A stretch of 64,000 nucleotides of DNA from Magnetococcales bacterium DC0425bin3 (lineage in GTDB: Bacteria; Pseudomonadota; Magnetococcia; Magnetococcales; DC0425bin3). The stretch lies in NCBI GenBank assembly GCA_002753665.1, contig PEAP01000002.1:28228-92227 (forward strand), in the 5' to 3' direction. The position numbers and the translations under genes were made by a program. Below the pieces are notes generated by a model, which was given only the letters and a program-made list of their open reading frames with translations, ran no database searches and was not told the origin of the DNA. This document shows positions 9,701 through 17,902 of this stretch, piece after piece (the first letter of the stretch is position 1; each line of letters starts with the position of its first letter).

Positions 9701-10079
9701 CTCCTCTCCTTGACCTTCTCCCCAGGTTTTCCATCCGGTTCAAGCCGCGGTTGCCGGTCGTTCCGGCCGGATTTCGGACAGGGATCCTCCATGCAATTCG
9801 CGGCCCTGATTGCCCCTCGGGCCGGCGACGCCGGGGATCTGTCTTGAATCATGATTTTGCCCAATCGGACGACTATAAAATGGGCGGGGGCGGGCCTGCA
9901 ATCCAAAATTTTTCCATGGGCGCCCTGCCGCCCTCCACCCTCCACCGATGAAAGCCGGTTTCCGGCTTTCACGGTCACAGCGGGCGCGGTTTTTCTGCTT
10001 GCTTTTTCCAGGCCCCGATACCATCACATCAATCAGGAAGAGTGGCAGGTCGGGGCAGGGGTTCGAATAGGGGGGTGGG
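9701..10079. other. Divergent intergenic region
   Basis: 379 bp between the NapC-like gene and a CheY-like gene. The middle (about 9848-9915) is AT-rich, with ACTATAAAATGG near 9872 as a possible -10, but no -35 fits at normal spacing. It also holds copy R2 of the dispersed repeat. No gene is seen. Confidence 0.6.
9913..9977 (+). repeat. Dispersed intergenic repeat, copy R2
   Basis: CCCTCCACCCTCCACCGA leads into a perfect 10-bp hairpin: TGAAAGCCGG (9949-9958), loop TTT, CCGGCTTTCA (9962-9971). The 5' arm is divergent compared with the other copies. Confidence 0.85.
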
Positions 10080-10445
10080 ATGGAAAAAACAATTTTGACG
10101 GTGGATGACTCCAACAGCGTTCGGGAGATGATCCGCATCAACCTGGAAAATGCCGGCTACCGGGTCATCCAGGCCCAGGATGGTGTGGAGGCCCTGGAGC
10201 AGGCAAAAATGACGCGGGTCGATCTGGTGATCACCGACCTGAACATGCCCAACATGAACGGCCTGGAGCTGGCCGGTCAGTTGCGGGCCCTGCCGGACTA
10301 CCGGTTCACCCCCATCGTGGTCTTGACCACGGAAGGGGGCGCTGACCGGCGGGCCGAGGGCAAGAAGGTGGGTGTCAATGGCTGGATCGTCAAACCCTTC
10401 AAAAACCCGGAACAGTTGGTCGCCGCCATCCGCAAGCTGATCTGA
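10080..10445 (+). CDS. Single-domain CheY-like response regulator
   Basis: 121 aa, a receiver domain only. Acid pocket Asp9-Asp10, phosphoacceptor Asp53 (VITDLNMP), switch Thr83 and Lys105 (VKPF) are all present, so it should be phosphorylatable. There is no output domain. Such proteins act by protein contact, as CheY does at the flagellar motor, or as relays. No kinase or chemotaxis gene is adjacent. It starts at ATG 10080 after a GGGTGG stretch and converges on the zinc-ribbon gene. Confidence 0.92.
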   Translation: MEKTILTVDDSNSVREMIRINLENAGYRVIQAQDGVEALEQAKMTRVDLVITDLNMPNMNGLELAGQLRALPDYRFTPIVVLTTEGGADRRAEGKKVGVNGWIVKPFKNPEQLVAAIRKLI

Positions 10446-10497
10446 TTCTGGCGGTCGGACCATGATGGACCGGGAGGCGATTTTCAGCTGAACGCTG

Positions 10498-10869
10498 TCA
10501 TCCATGCCAGCCGGTCTCGGGCTGACGGTATTTCCTGAAGCCGGAGGAGGGGGGGTCCCCGGTCTCCCGGACCTTGCGGGGGAGGATGTCCCGGGCCTCG
10601 ATGCTGTCGCGATACTCGCGCAGGAAGAGGTCCATTTCATGGCTGGCATAATCCAGGACCCGGTACCGGCCGGGACCGCAGTTGCGGCACTTGACCCCCG
10701 AGCCGGCCCAGGCGGCTTGCCCCCCCTGGCTGCCCGTGCAGGTGGCCAGACCACAGCGGACCTCTCCGCAGTGGGTGCAGCGGTAAATTCTGCCCGGGTG
10801 GCCCTCGCAGACCGGACAGCACACCGCATCGGCTCGAAATTCAAACATGGGTTCGAGGCTTGAATCCAT
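10498..10869 (-). CDS. Small cysteine-rich zinc-ribbon protein, unknown function
   Basis: 123 aa. The start ATG at 10869 has GGAGGA 8 bases upstream. Cysteine pairs CPVC, CTHC, CGLATC and CRNC between residues about 16 and 70 suggest two structural zinc sites. The rest is charged and helical (EMDLFLREYRDSIEARD). No family is recognised. It is divergent from pqiA, whose product also carries zinc-ribbon motifs, and any functional link is speculative. Confidence 0.7.
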   Translation of the reverse strand: MDSSLEPMFEFRADAVCCPVCEGHPGRIYRCTHCGEVRCGLATCTGSQGGQAAWAGSGVKCRNCGPGRYRVLDYASHEMDLFLREYRDSIEARDILPRKVRETGDPPSSGFRKYRQPETGWHG

Positions 10870-11014
10870 TGTGCTATCCTCCATTTTTTCATATCGGTTC
10901 CAGACATCCGGCGCCCCGGTCTGGCGTCCCATATCAAAATGGAGAGCAAAAATCATACCACAGCCATTATATCCAGAACCGGCCTCTGGGTTCGGCTCTG
11001 GATCTGTCAGTGCG

Positions 11015-12229
11015 TTGACGATCTGTCCCGACTGCGATCTGCCCCACCGGGTTCTGGAATCCAGCGCCAGGGGTCGGGTGCGGTGTGTCCGGTGCGGAGC
11101 GCTGCTGCGTCAACGCAATCCCCATTCACTGGAATGGACCCTGGCCCTGGCCCTGGGTGGCTTGGTGTTCTTCATCCTGGCCACCGCCTTGCCCTTCCTG
11201 ACCTTCGAGCTGAACGGACGGTTGCAGGTCAATACCCTGGCCGCCGGGGCCTGGGAGCTGGGCGCGCGGGGCCTGTGGGAGCTGGGAGCGTTGGTGCTGG
11301 TGACCAGCATGCTCGCTCCCCTGATCCATCTGCTGGGTCTCATCTGGCTGCTGCTGCCCTTGGTCCTGGGCCGCCGGCCCTGGCAGGGGGTGCGGGTGTT
11401 CCGTCTGGTGGCGGAGTGGGGCCGCTGGGGGATGATGGAAGTCTACATGCTGGGGGTGCTGGTGGCCTTCGTCAAACTGGGGCAGATGGCCCAGGTGGAG
11501 ACGGGCAGCGCGTTTTTCGCCTTTGCCGCGCTGATGGTGATCATTTCCGCCACCCGGACTGTCCTGGACCCCGAGGAGCTCTGGCAGCGTCTCCGCCCCC
11601 TGGCCCCGCTCCCCGCCGGGTTGCGGGAGGATATCCGCTGTCGCCATTGCGGCCTGACCTGGTCCGCGGCGGCCGGCCGTTGTCCCCGCTGCCGGGCCGT
11701 CCTGCACCGTCGCATCCCTGCCAGCCTGGAGCGGTCCTGGGCCCTGCTGCTCGCCGCTGCCATCTGCTACATTCCGGCCAACCTGCTGCCCATCATGACG
11801 GTGATCCGCCTCGGGCGCGGCCATCCGGATACCATCCTCAGCGGGGTCGAATCCCTGATCCAGTCGGGACTGTGGCCCCTGGCGGCCATCGTCTTCTTCG
11901 CCAGCATTCTGGTCCCGGTGCTGAAACTGGCCGTGATGGCCGGCCTGCTGCTCTCGGTGGGGCGGGGCTGGAGTACCCGGCTGCGGGAACGGACTGTGTT
12001 GTACCGCTTCACGGAGACCATCGGGCGCTGGTCCATGATCGATATCTACATGATTTCCATATTGGTTGCCCTGGTCAAACTGGGCAATGTGGCGACGGTG
12101 GAGCCCGGTCCCGGCGCGGTATTTTTTGCCGCGGTGGTGATTCTCACCATGCTGGCCGCCGAACAGTTCGATCCCCGGCTCATCTGGGATCGGGCCCGCC
12201 CGTCAGGAAAGGAAGCCCGTCATGGTTGA
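11015..12229 (+). CDS. pqiA: PqiA-family inner-membrane protein of an intermembrane lipid transport system
   Basis: 404 aa from a TTG at 11015. The start is uncertain: the only ATG, at 10847, lies inside the divergent gene, and there is no clear ribosome site. The length from 11015 matches the E. coli protein. It has two tandem halves, each with a zinc-ribbon-like pair (CPDC/CVRC near the N-terminus, CRHC/CPRC near residue 210) followed by about four membrane helices. The repeated motif WGRWGMMEVYMLGVLVA / IGRWSMIDIYMISILVA is typical of PqiA. Family role: membrane partner of the MCE tunnel PqiB in moving lipid between inner and outer membranes. The stop overlaps pqiB by 8 bp. Confidence 0.9.
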   Translation: MTICPDCDLPHRVLESSARGRVRCVRCGALLRQRNPHSLEWTLALALGGLVFFILATALPFLTFELNGRLQVNTLAAGAWELGARGLWELGALVLVTSMLAPLIHLLGLIWLLLPLVLGRRPWQGVRVFRLVAEWGRWGMMEVYMLGVLVAFVKLGQMAQVETGSAFFAFAALMVIISATRTVLDPEELWQRLRPLAPLPAGLREDIRCRHCGLTWSAAAGRCPRCRAVLHRRIPASLERSWALLLAAAICYIPANLLPIMTVIRLGRGHPDTILSGVESLIQSGLWPLAAIVFFASILVPVLKLAVMAGLLLSVGRGWSTRLRERTVLYRFTETIGRWSMIDIYMISILVALVKLGNVATVEPGPGAVFFAAVVILTMLAAEQFDPRLIWDRARPSGKEARHG

Positions 12230-13907
12230 CCTCGAACCCGGATCCCCGCCCCCCCAGGTGGAGGCCGTGGCCTGGCGCTGGCCCTCGCCGATCTGGCTGG
12301 TGCCGCTGATTGCCGCCCTCATCGGCGGCTGGATTGCCTATCGCACCCTGGCCGACATGGGGCCCCAGGTGGTGATCTCCTTCAAGACCGCCGACGGTCT
12401 CGAACCCGGACGCACCAAGGTCAAATACAAGGATGTCGAAGTGGGCGAGGTGGAAACGGTGCAACTCACCCCCGACCTGTCCCGGGTGCTGGTCACCGCG
12501 CGGTTCATCCGGACGGCCGAATCCCATCTCACCGAGGGGACCCGCTTCTGGGTGGTCATGCCCCGCCTGACCGCCGCCGGGATCACTGGCCTCAACACCC
12601 TGGTCTCCGGGGCCTATATCGAGGTGGATCCGGGACCGGGCAACCCAAAATTCGCGTTCGAGGGGCTGGAGGTTCCCCCCATCGTCCGCCATGGCACCCC
12701 CGGGCACCGGTTCGTCCTGCAGGCCGAGCGGCTCGGCTCCCTGGCTCCCGGTTCACCGGTCCAGTATCGCGGCATCACCGTGGGGGAGGTCCAAGGCTAT
12801 GAACTCGCCCCGGACGGCCAGGGGGTGATGATTCACGCCTTCGTACACGCTCCCCACCATACCCTGGTGCGGCAGGAAACCCGCTTCTGGAACGCCAGCG
12901 GCATCCGGGCCACCGTGGACGCCAACGGCCTGGATGTCCGGGCCGCCTCCCTCCAGGCCCTGCTGGCCGGGGGCGTCACCTTCGATACCCTGGAACCGCC
13001 GGAAGCGACCCAGCCGGCCCCCAACGGTGCGATCTTTCGGCTCCATGACGATTTCGAAAGCATCGGCGAGGCGGCCTACAACCGCAAGATCGACTATGTC
13101 CTGTTCTTCGAGGGGTCGGTGCGCGGTCTGAAGACCGGCGCCCCGGTGGAATTTCGCGGGCTCAAGATCGGGCAGGTGATCGAGATCAAGATGGCCTACG
13201 ATCCCAGGGAGGGCACCATCCGGATTCCGGTGTTGGTGCGCATCGAACCGGAGCGGATCACCGAAATCGGCGCCGATCAGAAGGACCCCCGGCAGGTGAT
13301 TCAAACCCTGGTGCAACGTGGGCTGCGGGCCCGTCTGGAGACCGGCAGCCTTCTCACCGGGCAGCTGGTGGTGGCCCTGGATTTTCACCCCGACACCCCC
13401 CTGCGCCTGGCCGGAACCGACGGAGATTCCCATCCCGAGCTGCCCACCATTCCCGCCAGCCTGGAGCAGATCACCCAATCGGTGGGCGCCCTGGTCGGCA
13501 AACTCCAACGATTGCCCCTGGAAGAACTGTCCCGACATTTGCTGCAGACCGCGGCCGGAGCCGACACCCTGGTCAACGGGCCGGACACGGCTGCTGCCGT
13601 GCGGGACCTGCGGGACACCCTCGCCGCTCTGAAGGAACTGAGCCGGGCCCTGGAGCGCAAGGGGCCGCCCCTGGTGGAGCAACTGCACCAGACCGGCAGC
13701 GCCGCCCAGACGGCCCTGGACCGCGCCGGCCAGACCCTGGACAATACCAGCGCCCTGCTGGCGCCGGAGGCCACGATGCATTATACCCTGGTGGAAACCC
13801 TGCGGGAGGTCGGTGCCGCCGCGCAGGCGGTGCGGACCCTGTCCACCTATCTGTCCCAGAACCCCCAGGCCCTGTTCTTCGGCCGCAACCCCGAGCCGCC
13901 ACGCTGA
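12222..13907 (+). CDS. pqiB: PqiB, triple-MCE-domain periplasmic tunnel protein
   Basis: 561 aa, close to E. coli PqiB. One N-terminal membrane helix (about 25-45) is followed by three MCE/MlaD domains starting near residues 47, 165 and 285, each opening with a VXXS/VXFXG-type strand and ending near GLXXGXXV turns. A long helical C-terminal region (about 410-545) should form the needle-like tunnel. It begins inside the end of pqiA and is followed 2 bp later by pqiC. In this family the hexamer spans the periplasm and conducts lipids. Confidence 0.93.
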   Translation: MVDLEPGSPPPQVEAVAWRWPSPIWLVPLIAALIGGWIAYRTLADMGPQVVISFKTADGLEPGRTKVKYKDVEVGEVETVQLTPDLSRVLVTARFIRTAESHLTEGTRFWVVMPRLTAAGITGLNTLVSGAYIEVDPGPGNPKFAFEGLEVPPIVRHGTPGHRFVLQAERLGSLAPGSPVQYRGITVGEVQGYELAPDGQGVMIHAFVHAPHHTLVRQETRFWNASGIRATVDANGLDVRAASLQALLAGGVTFDTLEPPEATQPAPNGAIFRLHDDFESIGEAAYNRKIDYVLFFEGSVRGLKTGAPVEFRGLKIGQVIEIKMAYDPREGTIRIPVLVRIEPERITEIGADQKDPRQVIQTLVQRGLRARLETGSLLTGQLVVALDFHPDTPLRLAGTDGDSHPELPTIPASLEQITQSVGALVGKLQRLPLEELSRHLLQTAAGADTLVNGPDTAAAVRDLRDTLAALKELSRALERKGPPLVEQLHQTGSAAQTALDRAGQTLDNTSALLAPEATMHYTLVETLREVGAAAQAVRTLSTYLSQNPQALFFGRNPEPPR

Positions 13908-13909
13908 CC

Positions 13910-14617
13910 ATGATGATCCTGCCTCATCTCTGTCGCTTGTTTCCGGTGCCCGGGCCACGGTCCTGCTTTTTCCCGGGCCGGTCGGGCCTGCTGCTGGCGG
14001 GCCTGCTGGCGATGGTGCTGTCCGGATGCACCGCGGCGGGGGGAGCCGCCGGCGACGACTCGACCACAAGGCTCTATCTGCTGACCCCCCTGACGGACAA
14101 GCCGCCGGCGCCACTGCCGGGATCCGGCGCCGCCGTCCCCGCGCCGCTGGTGGAAGTGGCGCCCATCGTGCTGCCCGGTTACCTCAACCGGCCCCAGATG
14201 GTGAGTCGGGACGGTGAACATCAGCTCCATGCCAGCGAATTCAATCAATGGGGGGAAAACCTGGCCGACAACCTCACCCGGGTGGTGACCGAGAATCTGG
14301 CCGAGCTGCTGGGCCATGGTGGGGTCTACGCCCAGTCCCCGCAGATCGCCTCCCGGTCGGCCTTCCGCTTGTTGATCCAGGTGGCCCGCTTCGAACCCGG
14401 TCCCACGGGGAACATCACCCTGGTGGCGCGTTGGCGCTTGTATGGCCCCGACTCCTCGGACCTCCTGGAGGTGCGCCGCACGGTGTTGGAAAGCGCGACG
14501 CCCATCACTGCGGGAGACTATCCGGCCATGGCCGCGGCCATGAGCCGGCAACTGGCCGATCTCTCCGGGCAGGTGGCCACGGCGATCGTTCGACACCACA
14601 GCCAAAGAAGGCATTGA
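13910..14617 (+). CDS. pqiC: PqiC-type outer-membrane lipoprotein (ABC-transport auxiliary family)
   Basis: 235 aa. The signal peptide ends in a lipobox LSGC (Cys at about residue 40). The mature part has the family pattern: YLLTPL early, VEVAPIVLPGYLNRPQMV, then NQWGENLADNLTRVVTENLAELL. It would anchor the PqiB tunnel at the outer membrane. It is longer than E. coli PqiC (187 aa), mainly in the N-terminus, so the true start may be an internal site. It follows pqiB by 2 bp. Confidence 0.9.
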   Translation: MMILPHLCRLFPVPGPRSCFFPGRSGLLLAGLLAMVLSGCTAAGGAAGDDSTTRLYLLTPLTDKPPAPLPGSGAAVPAPLVEVAPIVLPGYLNRPQMVSRDGEHQLHASEFNQWGENLADNLTRVVTENLAELLGHGGVYAQSPQIASRSAFRLLIQVARFEPGPTGNITLVARWRLYGPDSSDLLEVRRTVLESATPITAGDYPAMAAAMSRQLADLSGQVATAIVRHHSQRRH

Positions 14618-14620
14618 CCC

Positions 14621-14863
14621 ATGGGACTCATCCGACTGCTGCTGCTCATCGGCCTGGGCTGGCTGCTTTTCAAGGTGGTACGCTTCTATCTGTCCCGCCC
14701 CCCCGCAGCCACCACGCCGGTGGATCCGGCCGCCAACCCGGACGCCAGCCGGCTGGTGGCCTGTGCCCACTGCGGTACCCGCATTCCGCTGAACCGGGCG
14801 GTTCTTGCCGACAGCCGGATCTATTGTGGCCTGGAATGCCGGCGCCTGGGACCGGCCGACTGA
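14621..14863 (+). CDS. Small membrane-anchored zinc-finger protein, PP0621-like
   Basis: 80 aa. One N-terminal helix (about 3-24), a short linker, then a CAHC...CGLEC zinc-binding motif at the C-terminus with the cytosolic-looking sequence IPLNRAV between. This fits the PP0621 family of unknown role. It is fourth in the pqi operon, 3 bp after pqiC. Its last 43 bp overlap the 3' end of the opposite-strand lipoprotein gene. Confidence 0.8.
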   Translation: MGLIRLLLLIGLGWLLFKVVRFYLSRPPAATTPVDPAANPDASRLVACAHCGTRIPLNRAVLADSRIYCGLECRRLGPAD

Positions 14864-15498
14864 ACGGCCTCCCTCTCCCATTCCTCTGTCTGGCTGCTGT
14901 TCTGCTCTGCCTTGAAGACATCCACCTTCTGTGGATCGGCCCGGGTGGAGTTCTGTGGATCGGTCCGGGTGGAGAGCGTCTGGACGGATTCCTGGCCGTG
15001 GTTGCGATCCGCATTGAGGACCGCACCCGGATCCTGCAGCAGCTGGGGAGATGTCTGGCCGTCTTGCATGCCGGCGGTCGAAGAGCTTTCTTCCTTGAGA
15101 TCGGTCATGCCTTTTTCGACGAATTCCAGGACCTCGACCTTGCCCTCCTTGTCGTAGGCGATGGCCAGTTCGAAGGCGGCTCCGCCTGCGGCAAACTCCA
15201 CCGGCGCGGCCAGAATTTCCCAGTAACCCAGGGTGGCCACATCCATCACCCCATGGAACAGGGCCCGGTTCACGCTCGGGTTGTTGCCCGACCGGTATTG
15301 GTAGATTTCCACCGACTTGCCGGCGAAGGTGCCGGAACGGACCGGTGGGCCCAATTCCAGCTCGATTTCGCCCCGGGAGGCGCCCAGTTGCACCGCCATC
15401 ATGTCGGGATCTCTTTTGCCATCCAGGGCCAACATCACGGAGCATCCAGACAGGGTCAGGCCGCCGAGCAGACAGAGAAGAGGAGTCGATGTTTTCAT
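14821..15498 (-). CDS. Putative lipoprotein, unknown function
   Basis: 225 aa. The start ATG at 15498 is preceded by AGGATGGATCCC. Signal peptide with lipobox LSGC (Cys at about 19). The mature part (about 20-130) has RDPDMMAVQLGASRGEIELELGPP, a pattern seen in small-protein-A-like lipoproteins, and a hydrophobic patch (AAPVEFAAGGAAFELA). The last 90 residues are polar and low-complexity. They include an 8-residue tandem repeat (STRTDPQN, STRADPQK) from a 24-bp duplication at 14927-14974. The 3' end runs into the convergent PP0621-like gene, which may mean the tail has been extended by loss of an earlier stop. Confidence 0.75.
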   Translation of the reverse strand: MKTSTPLLCLLGGLTLSGCSVMLALDGKRDPDMMAVQLGASRGEIELELGPPVRSGTFAGKSVEIYQYRSGNNPSVNRALFHGVMDVATLGYWEILAAPVEFAAGGAAFELAIAYDKEGKVEVLEFVEKGMTDLKEESSSTAGMQDGQTSPQLLQDPGAVLNADRNHGQESVQTLSTRTDPQNSTRADPQKVDVFKAEQNSSQTEEWEREAVQSAGPRRRHSRPQ

Positions 15499-15533
15499 GG
15501 GATCCATCCTGCTCCAGAGGGAAGTCTGGTGAG

Positions 15534-15566
15534 TATTATTATAATAATAGACCAACGCCCCCCCGG
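15534..15566 (-). promoter_or_regulatory. Candidate promoter with AT palindrome upstream of the lipoprotein gene
   Basis: TATTATTATAATAATA (15534-15549) is a perfect 16-bp palindrome in GC-rich surroundings and contains TATAAT on both strands. On the minus strand it sits about 40 bp before the lipoprotein start. The -35 (near 15561-15566, TGACCG) is weak. Confidence 0.4.
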
Positions 15567-15607
15567 TCACCAACCCCCCATCGCGCTGTCATGCTTCCAT
15601 CATCCCC

Positions 15608-15835
15608 TTACCATCCCTTGACCGCTTCCAGCAGAAAAGCATCGCCGTCGGCCACCGGCCCGGACACCCGGTGGCCGTCCTCCCGCAGGGTCCGGGGGAT
15701 GTTGCGCAGCGGCTCGTCTCCCCGCAGCCGGATAACCAGAACCTGACCCGCGAGCATGGTTTCCAGCGTGAGTTTGATCTTGACGAAGGTCATGGGACAG
15801 ACCTCGCCGGTGATGTCGATTTCCGCATCGGCCAT
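15608..15835 (-). CDS. TusA/SirA-like sulfur carrier protein
   Basis: 75 aa from the ATG at 15835, with AAGGA 8 bases upstream. The N-terminal motif DITGEVCPMTFVKIKLTLE contains the Cys-Pro of TusA proteins; that cysteine carries persulfide sulfur. The second half has the usual VLVIRLRGDEPLRNIPRTL strand and helix. The family serves tRNA thiolation, molybdenum cofactor synthesis or sulfur oxidation, and the sequence does not decide which. It is 63 bp downstream of the malonyl-CoA decarboxylase gene on the same strand. Confidence 0.9.
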   Translation of the reverse strand: MADAEIDITGEVCPMTFVKIKLTLETMLAGQVLVIRLRGDEPLRNIPRTLREDGHRVSGPVADGDAFLLEAVKGW

Positions 15836-15898
15836 GGGATTGGTCCTTTGAAATAAATCGCAGAATGCCGGCACGACCATGCCGGTGAAGGATCGAAA

Positions 15899-17281
15899 TC
15901 AGCCCCCCTTCCAGACCTCCCGAATCGCCTTGCTTTTCTTTTGTAACTGTTTGGACAGATTCACCTTGCCGCTGTCCACGAACTTCTCGTGGTTGCGTTC
16001 GACATTGTCCACCTCGTACACATAGTTGACCATCACCCCGAACGAGGCGTCCCAGCGTTCCTTGGAACAGTCGCCCAGGGGGTTGATCCGCTCCAGATGG
16101 GCGCCGTTGGATAGATGGAACAGGGCCACCGGGTCGAAAACGGTTTTGCCCCGCCGCACCAGGGTCAGGTAGGCCAGGGCCAGGGTTTCCAGCACATCGG
16201 CCAGGTGGGTGCGGACCACCTCCGGCTTGTCCAACAGGGCGCGCAGGCCTTCCGCCGGATCCTTTTTGCCGCTCACCTCACGGATGGTGTCCTCGTGGTC
16301 GGCGAGCAGGGCGCGCAGGCGTTCCGGGGTGAAGGGCGCCTTGTCGTCGGTGCGTCGGAGGGTTTCGGCGAAGCCGGGCACGGGGGAGAAGGTGGCGAAA
16401 TTCTTCAGGCCGGGCAACTCCTGCTTCAGGTCGGTGGTCACCTGCTTGATGAGAAAGTTGCCGAAGGAGATGCCCCGCAGACCGAACTGGCAGTTGTTGA
16501 TGGAATAGAAGATGGCGCTGTCGGCCTGTTCTGGATCCAGAATTTCCGCCTTGCGGTTGAGCAGCAGGCCGGCATTATCGGGAATGCCCCGCATCAGGGC
16601 CACCTCGACGAAGATCAGCGGCTCGTCGGGCAGGGCAGGATGGAAGAAGGCGTAACAGCGCCGGTCCCGTTCCAGGCGACGGCGCAGATCCCGCCAGCCG
16701 TGGATGGCATGGACCGATTCGTAGTTGACCAGTTTCTCCAAAATCAGGGCCGGGCTGCTCCAGTCGATGTGCTTCAGCTCCAGAAAGCCCCGGTTGAACC
16801 AGGCCCGGAAGAGGTGTTGCAAATCGGCGTCCACCGACTTCAAATGGGGCCGGTCCTTGAGGGTGCGCAGCAGATGCTCCCGCAGCCGCACCAGTTGGAG
16901 GGTCCCGTTGGGGGACAGATTGATGCGGCGGAACAGCTCCTGGCGGGGGGATTCCACCGACCGGGTCAACTGGATCAGGGTTTCCGGCCCCGGCTCCTTG
17001 CGGTAGGCTTCCACGGCCTCCATCACCCGTTTGGGGTTGGGTCCCATGTGTTCGTGGAGCATTTCCAGAAAACCGGGCCAGGCGTTGCCATGCATGGATT
17101 CCAGCACCCGCACCACTTCCCGGGCCAGGGCAGTGCCGCGGGCCTCACCGGCGCCGGTCAGCAGCTCCTCGCACAGTTGGCGCAATTCCTTGGAAGACGG
17201 CGCTGAACCGTTGATATTGAGGAGATCCCGTCCCTTGTCGGCGACGGAATGAATCATGCGGTTCCACCAGGGCCGGTTCAT
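15899..17281 (-). CDS. Malonyl-CoA decarboxylase
   Basis: 460 aa from the ATG at 17281, with GGAGG 11 bases upstream; a TTG at 17290 is too close to that site. The N-terminal half is helical, as in the oligomerisation domain of MCD. The C-terminal half is the acetyltransferase-like catalytic domain, with FATFSPVPGF, the likely catalytic serine and histidine regions, and VALFHLSNGAHLERINPLGD. It should convert malonyl-CoA to acetyl-CoA and CO2, for malonate breakdown or to control the malonyl-CoA pool. No malonyl-CoA ligase gene is seen nearby. It is divergent from the 108-aa gene. Confidence 0.92.
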   Translation of the reverse strand: MNRPWWNRMIHSVADKGRDLLNINGSAPSSKELRQLCEELLTGAGEARGTALAREVVRVLESMHGNAWPGFLEMLHEHMGPNPKRVMEAVEAYRKEPGPETLIQLTRSVESPRQELFRRINLSPNGTLQLVRLREHLLRTLKDRPHLKSVDADLQHLFRAWFNRGFLELKHIDWSSPALILEKLVNYESVHAIHGWRDLRRRLERDRRCYAFFHPALPDEPLIFVEVALMRGIPDNAGLLLNRKAEILDPEQADSAIFYSINNCQFGLRGISFGNFLIKQVTTDLKQELPGLKNFATFSPVPGFAETLRRTDDKAPFTPERLRALLADHEDTIREVSGKKDPAEGLRALLDKPEVVRTHLADVLETLALAYLTLVRRGKTVFDPVALFHLSNGAHLERINPLGDCSKERWDASFGVMVNYVYEVDNVERNHEKFVDSGKVNLSKQLQKKSKAIREVWKGG

Positions 17282-17451
17282 CGGTGACAATGCCTCCGCT
17301 GTGGTTGCAATCAGCCCCCTCTGGGCTCACCCTGGCTTATCGTCCGGATGGTCCGGCGTCTTGAACCGAAACCGGGTGGTCGCGATCGACGTCGGAAGTC
17401 TGGGGCAAATGGTCCCGAAATTGCCAGTATTCTGGAGCATCCGACCGTGGG

Positions 17452-17469
17452 ACCGCACCCCCGTGCGGT
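17452..17469 (+). other. Short leader hairpin
   Basis: ACCGCAC, loop CCCC, GTGCGGT, about 50 bp before the 108-aa gene. A stable 7-bp stem without a T-run; a leader structure at best. Confidence 0.25.
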
Positions 17470-17517
17470 TCTGCCCTGGCGGATGTCGTATACCAGCAGG
17501 ACAGAGGAGAACAGGTC

Positions 17518-17844
17518 ATGTCGGATTCCAACCGCTTGAACCGGATCGAAGTCGGCCTGCAGCAGGCCATCGGCTTGACCGACCTGATCCGGCTGGCCAC
17601 CCGTCCCGGCCAGGAAGGCCACATCGACCTCGATTCGGTGAACAGGGCGGCGGAGCTGCTGAAGAACCACCTGAACGATGTGCGGGAGCTGGCCTCCGGC
17701 CAGACCGGGGAGCAGGATCCCCGCTCGGCGATGCGCCACGTCCTGGCGGTCATGCTGGAAGGGCAGCCGGACGACCTCAAGACCCGGTTCCACCAGCTGG
17801 TGGTGGAGATGCAGCGCAACCGGCGGCAACAGGATGGGGCATGA
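17518..17844 (+). CDS. Small helical protein of unknown function
   Basis: 108 aa. The start ATG at 17518 has GAGGAG about 9 bases upstream. The protein looks mostly alpha-helical and soluble (ELLKNHLNDVRELASGQTG, TRFHQLVVEMQRNRRQQ), with no signal peptide or known motif. It lies 58 bp before, and probably in the same transcript as, the CARF-like gene. If the CARF-like gene uses its earlier in-frame ATG at 17834, the two overlap by 11 bp. Its co-occurrence with that gene in other genomes would be the best clue to its role. Confidence 0.7.
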   Translation: MSDSNRLNRIEVGLQQAIGLTDLIRLATRPGQEGHIDLDSVNRAAELLKNHLNDVRELASGQTGEQDPRSAMRHVLAVMLEGQPDDLKTRFHQLVVEMQRNRRQQDGA

Positions 17845-17902
17845 AGGGCAGCCGCCCCGGTCGCCTTGCATTCCTGCGTCGGCGGCCGGCCTGGAGCAGG
17901 CT

